Source of the DNA: DASZIT01 sp963819695
Lineage (GTDB): Bacteria; Actinomycetota; Acidimicrobiia; Acidimicrobiales; RAAP-2
DNA length: 64,000 nucleotides
Direction: 5' to 3'
Assembly: GCA_963819695.1 (NCBI GenBank)
Contig: CAWFXD010000002.1
Coordinates: 1-64,000 of the forward strand
The notes below the pieces were generated by a model. That model saw nothing but the letters and a program-made list of their open reading frames with translations. It was not told the origin of the DNA and ran no database searches. Made by a program: the position numbers and the translations under genes. The stretch's first letter is position 1. Every line of letters starts with the position of its first letter. Shown here piece after piece: positions 53,415-62,218 of the stretch.

Positions 53415-54371
53415 ATGCCGACCACATCTGACCGCACGCCTGACCCGGATGGCCATGAGGAACAGGACGAGGACGACATCGACGCGGCCGATCCGGTCGA
53501 ACCCGGGGTAGAGGACCAGGTTCGGGTCCTGGTGGTCGAGGACGAGGAGTCCTACCGGCTGGCCCTCGAATCAGCCCTTCGGCTGGAGGGCTACCACGTC
53601 GAGGTGGCGACCGACGGGGCCGACGGGATCGCCCGGTTCACCGAGCACATCCCCGATATCGTGCTGCTGGACCTGCTGCTACCGGACACCTATGGGACCG
53701 ACCTCCTCCGGCGGATGCACGCCATTGCGCCGGTGCCGGTCCTGATTATCAGCGCCGTCAATGCCGAGTTGGACGTGGTGCTCGGCCTCGAGCTCGGAGC
53801 CGCCGACTACGTGACCAAGCCGTTCCGCCTACGCGAGCTGGTGGCACGGATGCACACCATCCTCCGGCGGGTGTCCCCGCCGGGCGAGGTGGTGGACAAC
53901 CCCCCGGCCCACCGGCGGGCTCCCGGTGCCAATCGGGGGATTGCCGCTCAGGCGCGGGCAGCCATGGCCGCCGATCGACCCGACATCCGGTTCGGGCGGG
54001 TGATGGTGAGCTTCGCCCGGCGTCAGGTCACCGTCGACGGGGTCCAGGTGCACCTGTCACGACGTGAATACGACCTCCTGGCCGCGTTGTTGTCCCCGCT
54101 CGGGACCGTGAGGACCCGGGACGAATTGATCGACCTGCTCTGGCCGGAAAGCGAGTTGACCGACAGCCGAACCCTTGACACCCACATCTACCGTCTGCGG
54201 TCCAAACTCGAGATCGATCCGTCCTCACCTCGAATCATCATGACCGTACGGGGGGTGGGGTTCCGGATCGATGTCGATGAAGCTGCCCCGCTGGCATCTT
54301 CCGGGTCTGCCGCCAATGGCTCGCCGGCCGCGGACGGCAATGGTGGACCGTCGGACCTGTCGGACGCCTGA
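53415..54371 (+). CDS. OmpR/PhoB-family response regulator (PhoP/RegX3-like)
   Basis: 318 residues. An acidic N-terminal extension of ~35 residues precedes the receiver domain: VRVLVVEDEESYRLALESAL, the phosphoacceptor Asp86 in IVLLDLLLPD, and Lys135 in YVTKPFRLR. A linker of ~50 residues (rich in proline, alanine and arginine) leads to the winged-helix domain (VQVHLSRREYDLLAALLSPL, TRDELIDLLWPE, DTHIYRLRSKLEIDPS, VRGVGFRID). AGGAGG at about 53396-53401 is 13 bases from the ATG. A PHO box upstream and pst genes downstream point to phosphate control. No sensor kinase is encoded beside it, so it is unpaired in this window. Confidence 0.9.
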   Translation: MPTTSDRTPDPDGHEEQDEDDIDAADPVEPGVEDQVRVLVVEDEESYRLALESALRLEGYHVEVATDGADGIARFTEHIPDIVLLDLLLPDTYGTDLLRRMHAIAPVPVLIISAVNAELDVVLGLELGAADYVTKPFRLRELVARMHTILRRVSPPGEVVDNPPAHRRAPGANRGIAAQARAAMAADRPDIRFGRVMVSFARRQVTVDGVQVHLSRREYDLLAALLSPLGTVRTRDELIDLLWPESELTDSRTLDTHIYRLRSKLEIDPSSPRIIMTVRGVGFRIDVDEAAPLASSGSAANGSPAADGNGGPSDLSDA

Positions 54372-54407
54372 CCGGCCAAGATCCGGCGCAGCCAGTGACG
54401 CTCGAGC

Positions 54408-55268
54408 TCAGCCGAAACGTCCATTGACGTAGTCCAGGGTCCGGGGGTCGTCCGGCTCGCTGAAGAGCTTGGAGGTGGGGGCATACTCGATGAGCTCGCC
54501 GCTCCGGTCCTCGGCCATCAGGAGAAAGGCGCAGCGGTCCGACACCCGCATCGCCTGCTGCATGTTGTGGGTGACGATGATGATGGTGACCCGGTCCTTC
54601 AGCTCGCCGATCAGCTCTTCGATCCGCTTGGTGGCGATCGGGTCGAGCGCGGAGGTGGGCTCGTCCATCAGCAGAACTTCAGGCTCGACGGCCAGGGCCC
54701 GGGCGATGCACAACCGCTGTTGCTCACCTCCGGACAGGGTGCTGGCGCTCACCTTCAGCCGCTCGCGCACACTGTCCCACAGCGCCGCGGCGACCAGGGC
54801 CGACTCCGCCGCCTCGTCGAGGAGCGACTTCTTACGCACCCCGTTGAAGCGAAGCCCGGCCACCGCGTTGTCGTAGATGGACATGGTCGGGAACGGGTTC
54901 GGGCGCTGGAAGACCATCCCCACCCTCGAACGCAACAGAGTCGGATCGGTGGACTTGTCGTTGACGTTGGTGTCCCCGAGCATGATCTTCCCGGTCACCG
55001 CCGCGGTGCGCTCGGTGTCGTGCATGCGGTTGAGCGCCCGGAGCAGGGTGGTCTTCCCCGATCCCGATGGGCCGATGAGGGCGGTGACCTCTTTCTCGTA
55101 GGCGTCGAAAGACACCCCCCGCACCGCGGGTCGACCGCGAAAGGTGACCGTCACGTCCTCGAGGCCCATGACTTTGGTCGTACCTGGCTGCTGAGCCATG
55201 AATACCTCTTGGGTTGATAGTCCGACGGTCTCGGTGGTGTCGCTTGGTGTGGTCATCTCTTCGCTCAC
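54408..55268 (-). CDS. pstB: Phosphate ABC transporter ATPase PstB
   Basis: 286 residues; energises high-affinity phosphate import with PstA/PstC. Walker A is GPSGSGKTT (about residues 66-74), the Q-loop is in VGMVFQRPNPFPTMSIYDNA (the NPFP hallmark of PstB), the signature is LSGGEQQRLCIARAL, Walker B is LLMDEPTSALDP and the H-loop is VTHNMQQA. GTG 55268 overlaps the pstA stop as GTGA; internal ATG starts at 55256 and 55199 are possible. Last gene of the operon; no phoU follows, although phoU often does. Confidence 0.96.
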   Translation of the reverse strand: MSEEMTTPSDTTETVGLSTQEVFMAQQPGTTKVMGLEDVTVTFRGRPAVRGVSFDAYEKEVTALIGPSGSGKTTLLRALNRMHDTERTAAVTGKIMLGDTNVNDKSTDPTLLRSRVGMVFQRPNPFPTMSIYDNAVAGLRFNGVRKKSLLDEAAESALVAAALWDSVRERLKVSASTLSGGEQQRLCIARALAVEPEVLLMDEPTSALDPIATKRIEELIGELKDRVTIIIVTHNMQQAMRVSDRCAFLLMAEDRSGELIEYAPTSKLFSEPDDPRTLDYVNGRFG

Positions 55269-56176
55269 CGTCGCTCTCTTCTAAGTCGGGCCGACACCAG
55301 TCGGGCTCCGATGTTCAGGACCAGGATCACCGCCATCAACAGGAGCGCCCCGCCCCAGGCAATCTGGATCAGATCGTTGTAAGGCTGGCTGCTGTAGGAA
55401 TAGATGGCGATGGGAAGGGCTTCCATTGGCTTGGAGGGATTCGTCTGCAGGAACTGGTTGCCGAAGATGGTGAAGATCAGCGGTGCAGTCTCCCCTGCCC
55501 CACGGGCGATCGCCAGTAGGACCCCGGTGATAAGTCCGGGGAGCGCCACCGGCAGGGTGACCTTGCGGGCCACGGTTGCCTTCCGGGCGCCGAGGGCCAG
55601 CCCGGCTTCGTAGAGGTTGACCGGCACCCCTCGCAGGGCGGTCTCCGCCGCCCGCATGATCACCGGCAACATGATGATCCCGATGGCCAACGCCCCCGCA
55701 TAGCCGCTGTAGCCGAAGTTCTTGACCCAGATGATGTACCCGAAGATCCCGATGGTGATGGAGGGGACCCCGGTGAGGACGTCGGCGGAGAACCGGACGG
55801 CGCCGGCGACGGGTCCGTCGGATTCGGCCAGGAACAGACCGCCGAGGATCCCGAAGGGGACGGTGACCGCGATGGCGATGGCGTCGATGATCAGGGTACC
55901 GATGATGGCGTTGTACAGACCGCCGTTGGGGATGCCTTCGGGCAACATGTTTTTGGTGAAGAACACCGAGGTCCAGGCGGGCAGTCCCTTGGCCACCGTG
56001 TAGCCGATGATGGCCAGCAACGGGACACAGGCGATGACCAGGCACAGGAGACAGAAGAAGATGCCGACCTTCGAGTAGGTCTTGCGGCGCTTGACCGACG
56101 ACGACGCGATTCTCTGTATCTCCGCCCGGCGGGACAGGATCGGGTCGAGGGTGGAGTCGAAGGAGAGGGTGGTCAT
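55265..56176 (-). CDS. pstA: Phosphate ABC transporter permease PstA
   Basis: 303 residues, six membrane helices in the BPD_transp_1 domain. The N-terminal ~40 residues are cytoplasmic and charged, then helix 1 (LLCLVIACVPLLAIIGYTVA). ADVLTGVPSITIGIFGYIIW and the coupling segment AETALRGVPVNLYEAGLALG ending GARKATVARKVTLP, with the EAA-loop pattern, are typical of PstA. ATG 56176 overlaps the pstC stop as ATGA, and its stop overlaps pstB, so the operon is translationally coupled. It pairs with PstC to form the membrane channel. Confidence 0.95.
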   Translation of the reverse strand: MTTLSFDSTLDPILSRRAEIQRIASSSVKRRKTYSKVGIFFCLLCLVIACVPLLAIIGYTVAKGLPAWTSVFFTKNMLPEGIPNGGLYNAIIGTLIIDAIAIAVTVPFGILGGLFLAESDGPVAGAVRFSADVLTGVPSITIGIFGYIIWVKNFGYSGYAGALAIGIIMLPVIMRAAETALRGVPVNLYEAGLALGARKATVARKVTLPVALPGLITGVLLAIARGAGETAPLIFTIFGNQFLQTNPSKPMEALPIAIYSYSSQPYNDLIQIAWGGALLLMAVILVLNIGARLVSARLRRERR

Positions 56177-57142
56177 GCCACTGCCACCGACTCTGCGCCA
56201 CTGCGCTGGACGGATCGGACGAACATCCGGGCCAGCACATTGACGCCGATGCCCACCACCAACAGGACCAGGGCGGCGGTGAAGAGGACGTTGAGCTCGG
56301 TGCCGGTCGCCTCCCCGAAGGTGCTCACGATGAGGGAGGGGATGGTGGCGGCGTTGGCTTTGAGCGAGGTGGCCAGGTGGGTGGAGTTGCCGATGACCAG
56401 GGCCACTGCCACGGTTTCACCCAATGCCCGCCCGACGGCCAGGGTGAAGGCCCCGAGGACTCCGACCCGGGCGCCGGGGACGACCACCTTGCGCAACAGC
56501 TGCCATCGGGTCGCCCCGAGGGCCATGGCCCCTTCGACCTGGTCGTGGGGGACCGCGGCCAGGACGTCCCGGGAGATGGCCACCATGGTGGGGAGCACCA
56601 TGATGAACAGGATGACGCCGGCCAGCAACAGCCCGACTCCCTGGTTGGCCCCACCGAACAGGCCGGTCCATCCGAAGACGGAGGACAGTCCCGGCTCGAT
56701 CTGGCTGCGGAAGAAGGGGGCCACCACCAGTAGTCCCCACAGTCCGTAGACCACGCTGGGTACCGCCGCCAGCAGCTCGACCGCGGTGCCCAGCGGTGCC
56801 CGCAACCGGCGGGGGGCCAGGTAGGCGAGGGCCAGCGCCGTCCCGAGACCGATGGGCACGGTCAGGATCACCGCGATGGCGGTGGTCTCGAGGGTGCCGA
56901 TGATGAAGGGGAGGATCCCGAAGTGGTTGTGGGTCGGGTCCCAGTTCGAGCTCCAGAGGAACGAGAAACCGAGCTTGGAAAAGGCGGGCACGCCCTGGGT
57001 GGCCATGGCCACCACGAAGGCGACCAGGATCAGGACGAAGATCGCCCCCACCGTGCCGAGGAGAATCCGGTAGACGGCGGTCAGAAACCCCGAGGCGGTG
57101 GCGCCTCGGGGTTTCTGGGGATGGTGACGCTGCGGGGGACAA
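56173..57142 (-). CDS. pstC: Phosphate ABC transporter permease PstC (uncertain N-terminus)
   Basis: Inner-membrane partner of PstA. The clean frame from GTG 57051 (VGAIFVLILVAFVVAMATQG) gives 292 residues with six helices and the EAA loop VEGAMALGATRWQLLRKVVV. The first helix would then start at residue 1, which is unusual. In-frame sequence upstream (TAVYRILLGT) looks native but has no start codon, while another frame from TTG 57142 (SPAASPSPETPRRHRLGVSD) resembles a PstC lead. A one-base shift at about 57070-57095 would join them. A perfect hairpin at 57083-57116 lies in this region. The body of the protein is intact. Confidence 0.88.
57083..57116. repeat. Perfect 14-base inverted repeat between pstS and pstC
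   Basis: AGAAACCCCGAGGC, six-base loop GGTGGC, then GCCTCGGGGTTTCT. The stem is perfect. It sits about 75 bases after pstS and at or before the pstC start. No T-run follows on either strand. It could be a processing, stabilising or attenuating hairpin that lets pstS exceed the downstream genes, as is usual for pst operons; that role is inference. Confidence 0.7.
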
Positions 57143-57190
57143 ATCCGGTGTCTCTATTGGTTCCGGCCTTTGGTCGTGGTCGGGAGGGTT

Positions 57191-58426
57191 CTACTTGGTC
57201 AACAGCGGGGCGGTACCGGTCGGTCCGGTGACCATCAGGAGGGTCTGGCGGGCCAGCGCCTGGATGTTGGCCGGCAGCGGCACGTAGTCGAGGCTGGCCG
57301 CTTGATCCTGGCCGCCACCGCTGTGGGTCAGCCAGTCGAGCACCTGGACGAGGGTCTTGCCGACCGCGGCGTTGGACTGCTTCTGGGCGACGAGGGCCCA
57401 GCTGTAGCCGGAGATCGGGTAGCTCCCGGCACCAGGCTGGTTGGTGATGGAGAAGTCGATCGAGGTGACGTTCGGCTTCTGGGCGGCATCGGCGGCCACC
57501 GACTTCAAGCTCGGCGTCACGAATGATCCGGCCTGGTTCTTGACCGCAGCCACCGTGAAGTTGTTCTGGAGGGCGTAGGCCAGCTCGACGTACCCGATGG
57601 AATACGGGGTCGACTTGATGCTCCCGGCCACTCCGGAGTTGCCGCTGGATCCGACACTCGAGGCCGGCCAGGTGACCGTCTTACCGGTGCCCGGCCCGGC
57701 GGCCCAGGCCGGCGACACGTTGGCCAGGTAGTCGGTGAAGATGTAGGTGGTGCCGCTGCTGTCGGAGCGGTGGACGGTGGTGATCGGCTGGGACGGCAGG
57801 TTCATCCCCGGGTTGAGGGCGGCGATGGCCGGATCGTTCCAAGTGGTGATGGCTCCGGAGAAGATGCTGGAGATGGTCGGCGGGTCGAGTTTGAGCCCGG
57901 TGGCGATTCCCGGCAGGTTGTAGGAGAGGGAGACCCCGCCCAGGGTGTCGGGAACCTGCACCACGCCGCCGAAGATGGCCGGGGCTGCGGCGACCTGTGC
58001 CTGGGTCAGCGGCACGTCGGACGCACCGAAGTTGACGGTGTTGCCGTCGAAGGCGGTGATCCCGGCCCCGCTGCCCACCGCCTGGTAGTTGACGGTGACG
58101 CCCTGGTTCTTGCTGGTGTAGGTGAAGAACGCCTTAGTGAAGACGGGCTGCACGAAGGTGGAGCCGGCACCGGTCAGCTGGGCGCTGGCGGCCTTCAGGT
58201 CGGCCGTGATGTACGGGTCGCTGCTTCCCGAAGCGGTGGTCGAGGACGTCCCCGAAGCGGGGGTGGATGAGGAGCTACAGGCAGCCAGGAGCAGGCTCGC
58301 CGATGCGGTGGCAAGCGCCAGGGTCATGGTGACCCGCTTGGCCCTCTTTCGGGACGTCGATGCCGCCGGGGGAAGGGGCGCCGAGGGGGTGATCGGTGCC
58401 GCCGGGGTGATCGGTGCTTGGTCCAC
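57191..58426 (-). CDS. pstS: Phosphate-binding lipoprotein PstS
   Basis: 411 residues; extracytoplasmic receptor for phosphate. GTG 58426 is preceded by GGAGGT 10 bases upstream and is preferred to longer in-frame readings at 58507 and 58579. A proline/alanine-rich lead and basic RKRAKR precede the hydrophobic signal and lipobox LLLAAC-SSSS. Substrate-binding motifs: LTGAGSTFVQPVFTKAFFTY, VGSGAGITAFDG, FGASDVPL, HRSDSSGTTYIFTDYL (phosphate contacts). The length includes an extended leader. First gene of pstSCAB under a PHO box. Confidence 0.95.
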   Translation of the reverse strand: MDQAPITPAAPITPSAPLPPAASTSRKRAKRVTMTLALATASASLLLAACSSSSTPASGTSSTTASGSSDPYITADLKAASAQLTGAGSTFVQPVFTKAFFTYTSKNQGVTVNYQAVGSGAGITAFDGNTVNFGASDVPLTQAQVAAAPAIFGGVVQVPDTLGGVSLSYNLPGIATGLKLDPPTISSIFSGAITTWNDPAIAALNPGMNLPSQPITTVHRSDSSGTTYIFTDYLANVSPAWAAGPGTGKTVTWPASSVGSSGNSGVAGSIKSTPYSIGYVELAYALQNNFTVAAVKNQAGSFVTPSLKSVAADAAQKPNVTSIDFSITNQPGAGSYPISGYSWALVAQKQSNAAVGKTLVQVLDWLTHSGGGQDQAASLDYVPLPANIQALARQTLLMVTGPTGTAPLLTK

Positions 58427-58559
58427 TGTGGGGGTGACCTCCGTAAGGACGTTGAAGGCCGGGCACCCGCTGTTTGGGTGGGTACCGGCCCTACTTGGGA
58501 TTTCCATTACCGCCGACAGTACGGATCCCGAATGAACGAAAGGCGACGTCCAGATGTCC

Positions 58560-58592
58560 CTTAGGTAAACAATCAGCAAACTTTCGCTGAAC
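58560..58592 (-). promoter_or_regulatory. PHO box upstream of pstS
   Basis: On the minus strand three contiguous 11-base units read GTTCAGCGAAA, GTTTGCTGATT, GTTTACCTAAG. They match the direct-repeat structure before the response-regulator gene. A TACTGT -10 box follows about 35 bases downstream (near 58515-58520). Confidence 0.65.
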
Positions 58593-58599
58593 TAAATCG

Positions 58600-59726
58600 C
58601 CGCGGGTTCGGCGTATCTGACTGCTCGTCAGGGGATTTGAAGGGGAGTTCACCCTGGCGGGGACCATGGGCTGGTCTCCCGACCTGCCGGGCGGCCCGAG
58701 CGACGGGGCCGGGGACGGCTCGAAGGGCCGGCCGCAGGTCAGCCGGTCCTCGGAGACCACCCGCCTGGCGGTCAGCCGGCGGATGGTGGCGACCGGGCAC
58801 ATGCGGGGCGACTTTCCCGAGCCCGGCGGGCCCAGGAGGACGCAGGGACCACCGGCTCCGGGTCCGACCCGGAGGATCCACTGCATCGAACTTGGATGAG
58901 AAGAGGGGCCCAGCGGCGGGGCCAGGTGGGGGGTGGCAGCTCGTCGCCCCGCCGCTGGAGATTCGAGGGTCGCTGGCCGGTCTCGCCGGTGACCCAAAGC
59001 ATTGTTTGACGACCTCAGCGGCGCCCGGCACGGTGCCGATGCCGGCTCGACTGGGACGAGGCTGACACTCGTATCGAACAGGGCACCGGCTTGGCCGCGA
59101 CGAGGTGGCCGACGGCGCCTAGCGCCGGTCCTCGCCGGGCGCGGCATAGGCGGGTCGTGACGGCTTTGGCGGTCGGACATGCCGGGTGAACCTGGCCGGG
59201 TGGCTGGGTGAGGTCCATGGTGGACGATTGTCCTTCCGTTGGTAATTGCGGCAGCTGTCGGCGGTTGAGCCAAGGGCTCGGGGTTTGAAACCAGCCAGAA
59301 AGGTGGTGCGCCGGGGAAGGCGGCCGCGCCTTGCCGTCATCCGGGCCTTCCGCCCACGTCCTGGCGGGCCATTTCGCGCATGAAGTCCTGGAACGCCTGG
59401 GCGATCCCGCTCAACTCGACAACGTAGGACCAGGCGGTCTCCGGCTGGGGGGTAGCGAGATTGGTGGTGGCCGGCGTCATCGTCCAAGGCTCCGTATCGG
59501 TGGGGGTCTCGGACGGATTCGCGGCGGTCACCAACGGGGACGATAAGGAACCGAGGTAAACGGGCGGTCATGTTCGAGTTGCCGGCAGATGAACGATGGA
59601 AGAACAGTTCCTGACCGGCGCGAATCCGGATGTCTACTGCCGGGCGGGGTGGCTCCCCGGCGCCTACGAGGTCAAGGTTTCTTGAGCCTGGCCCATAGTC
59701 AAGACCAGGCGCCCGCCCACCGGTTC
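58600..59726. other. About 1.1 kb with no clear gene
   Basis: From the pstS promoter to the end of the secreted repeat gene. Several frames of 60-260 codons are open on both strands, but they are proline- and arginine-rich, as expected from shadow frames in high-GC DNA, and none matches a family I know. One minus-strand frame near 58840 contains GPPGSGKS, yet nothing around it resembles a P-loop ATPase. A 29-codon plus-strand frame ends near 59685. A 65-codon minus-strand frame (59337-59531) is listed separately. Confidence 0.45.
59337..59531 (-). CDS. Possible small protein of unknown function
   Basis: About 64 residues from GTG 59531 (VTAANPSETPTDTEPW). A TATCGT box lies 8 bases upstream (59545-59540 on the minus strand). 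The C-terminal half (SYVVELSGIAQAFQDFMREM) would form an amphipathic helix, and the composition is acidic and threonine-rich, unlike the arginine-rich shadow frames around it. No family is recognised. It stands alone in a gene-poor stretch. Its reality is uncertain; the promoter spacing and composition are the only support. Confidence 0.3.
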   Translation of the reverse strand: MTAANPSETPTDTEPWTMTPATTNLATPQPETAWSYVVELSGIAQAFQDFMREMARQDVGGRPG

Positions 59727-61974
59727 CTATGTCCTTGACATCCCCACGATGGGCTTGTTGAGGGTCATGGCCCCGGTCGACCCGAAGAAGCCGGCGTCAC
59801 CGAAGGCGAAGATGCCGCCGTCGGAGGCGACCAGCCAGTAGCCGCCTCCGTCCGGGGTGGCGGCCATGCCGACGATGGGCTTGTTGAGGGTCATGGCCCC
59901 GGTCGAACCGAAGAAGCCGGCGTCACCGAAGGCGAAGATGCCGCCGTCGGAGGCGACCAGCCAGTAGCCGCCTCCGTCCGGGGTGGCAGCCATGCCGACG
60001 ATGGGCTTGTTGAGGGTCATGGCCCCGGTGGAACCGAAGAAGCCGGCGTCACCGAAGGCGAAGATGCCGCCGTCGGAGGCGACCAGCCAGTAGCCGCCTC
60101 CGTCCGGGGTGGCGGTCATGCCGACGATGGGCTTGTTGAGGGTCATGGCTCCGGTCGACCCGAAGAAGCCGGCGTCACCGAAGGCGAAGAGGCCGCCGTC
60201 GGAAGCCACCAACCAGTAGCCCTTGCCATCCGGGGTGGTGGTCATGCCGACGATCGGTCGGTTGAGGGTCATGGCCCCAGTCGATCCGAAGAACCCGGCG
60301 TCACCGAAGGCGAAGAGGCCGCCGTCGGAGGCGACCAGCCAGTAGCCGCCTTTGTCCGGGGAGGCGGCCATGCCGACGATGGGCTTGTTGAGGGTCATGG
60401 CCCCGGTGGAGCCGAAGAACCCCGCCGAACCGAAGGCGAAGATGCCGCCGTCGGAGGCCACCAGCCAGTAGCCGCCTCCTGTCAATGGTGGTCCCGGCGG
60501 CCCCGCCGGGGCGACGACGATGGTAAATGGCGGGCTGACCACTCTCGAGCGGACAGCCGATTGGCTGACCCCGTTGGAGGCGGAAACGGTGAAGGTGAAC
60601 GAACCGGGTGTAGTCGGGGTGCCCGACAGGACCCCGGTGGTGGCATTCAACGTCAAGCCGGGGGGCAGGGACCCCGACGACACGCTGTAGGTCGGAGCCG
60701 GATTGCCCGTAGCCACGAACGTGTAGGAATAGAACGTCCCGACCGTCGCGGAGAGGGGCGGGCTGTCGGCGGTGAACGTCGGCGGCGTCTGGGGCGGCAA
60801 CGCGGTCACCGTCTCGGTGGTGGTCCCCGTGGATCCGGCAAAGTTGCGTCACCGGAATAGGTGGCGGTCACGGTGTCGGTCCCTACCGGGGCGTTGGAGG
60901 CCGAACAGCTGGCGTTGCCCGATCCGTCGAGGGCACCGGTGGTGCACAGGGTGGTGGTACCCACCGTGAAGGTGACCGTCCCGGTCGGCGTGCCGGGCCC
61001 GGTCACATGGGCCCCGTAGGAAACCGACTGGCCGGAGTTGGAACTGCTGGGAGTCGCGGTGGCCGTGGTAGTCGTTGCCGCCGGGCCACCTCCGCCACCG
61101 CCACCGCCACCACTGATGGCGACGGTGCTGATTCGAACGGCGGGGATGTAATACGGAGCCCCCGGGGCTGCCACGTTCCAACAGGCACTGGTGGGTGAGT
61201 CGAGTCGGAACGTCCCCACTCCGGCGGCCCCATTGTCGCAATAGAACGAGGCATCAGGGCTGTTCTGGAAGAGGGTTCCAGGGTTCGGATCTGACCCCGC
61301 CGACAGGTTGGTGGGGTCTTGGGTGAGCGCCACGTTGAGCGAGTCAGCCGGACCCGGCACGCCGGTCGGGTTGGGGCCAAAGGTTGACGTGTCGTACCCG
61401 ATGCCGTAGATGAGGTCGGTCGGGAGGACGACTTGGCGGCGCTGAGATCGAAGACGACATTGGTGGCGAGTGCCGGGGTCGCACACGCCCGCCACCGGGT
61501 CGAACCAATCCCGGCGTCGCCCCCCGTGCAGTTGATGGGGTCAGCGGACGGGCGGAACGGGATGTTGACCGTTTGGGTCAGGGTGGTGATGAGGCTCCCG
61601 ACCGTAGGGCCCGGGTCGACGTTGTAGAGGTTGAGGGTGAACGTCTCGGGGAAGGTTGCTCCCGGCGTCGTCACGCAGGTGACTCCTCCGCCCGTTTCAC
61701 ATGCCTGACTGCTCATCGTCACGGTCACCTGGCCGACAGCCAGCGACGACGGGGCCAGGGTGACCTCATTTCCGAATCTCGTTGAAATGCTCGGACTGGG
61801 CACCGATGCTCGGCAGGTTGCCGGGCAGCGGGGTGATCGTGCTGTCGTATTGGACAACGCTTCCCGCCGGGGATGGCCGTCAGCCGGTTGGGCCATCACC
61901 AGGGCACCCCCGAATGCCCCAAGTACCAGGCTCAACGCACCCAACGTGCCGACGGTGCGACGTGGTCGTCTCAT
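59727..61974 (-). CDS. Secreted Ig-like and 42-residue-repeat protein (multiply frameshifted)
   Basis: One large exported protein broken by about four shifts. ATG 61974 starts MRRPRRTVGTLGALSLVLGA, a signal peptide ending near AQPADG. A domain known from secreted actinobacterial proteins follows (VVQYDSTITPLPGNLPSIGA; FGNEVTLAPSSL; VTVTMSSQACETGGGVTCVT; LPTDLIYGIGYDT). Then come a glycine linker, a bacterial Ig-like domain (VTFTVGTTTLCTTGALDGSG, ending GTDTVTATYSGDA), a putative-Ig domain (GLTLNATTGVLSGTPTTPGS) and six copies of a 42-residue repeat (YWLVASDGGIFAFGDAGFFG). Shifts are near 61880, 61775, 61435 and 60840, where the domains change frame but keep their order. The repeats may form a beta-propeller; the role is probably surface or matrix adhesion. 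Confidence 0.8.
59746..60505 (-). repeat. Six tandem 126-base coding repeats
   Basis: Near-identical DNA repeats with a period of 126 bases: the CGATGGGC marker at 59747 recurs at 59873, exactly 126 bases on. Each encodes G-YWLVASDGG-(I/L)-FAFG(D/S)AGFFGST-GAMTLN-(K/R)-PIVGM plus a short linker. Differences are few and mostly synonymous or conservative, so the array expanded recently or is homogenised by recombination. Confidence 0.9.
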
Positions 61975-62218
61975 GGCTTTCAAACTTTCCCAAGAGATCG
62001 CGGACTTGGTCAGCCTCGACGTCTCCACCTGTAGACCCCGAAAGCTACTTGGGTAGGAAGCCAGAGACAACGACCTGGTTCGCCTCCAGGCATCGCGGTG
62101 GCCTCCTGTTCGTCCTCGACCTCCGGGAGCCAAACACCGCCTCGCTCAGGTTGTCCGGGTTCGCCGGCAGGTTAGGGAGCTCCGTCGGACATTCGTTCGT
62201 CATGAAATTGCAACAAAC

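Noticed and set aside
57083..57116. The pst hairpin as a normal intrinsic terminator
   Set aside because: Neither strand has a T-run after the stem and the operon continues into pstC, so simple termination is not supported.
58772..59002. Minus-strand frame with GPPGSGKS as a P-loop ATPase
   Set aside because: No Walker B, sensor or other ATPase motif follows, and the surrounding sequence is low-complexity proline/arginine.
59727..60505. Regularly spaced repeats that could suggest a CRISPR array
   Set aside because: The 126-base period has no unique spacers, and all copies are in frame within one protein domain.
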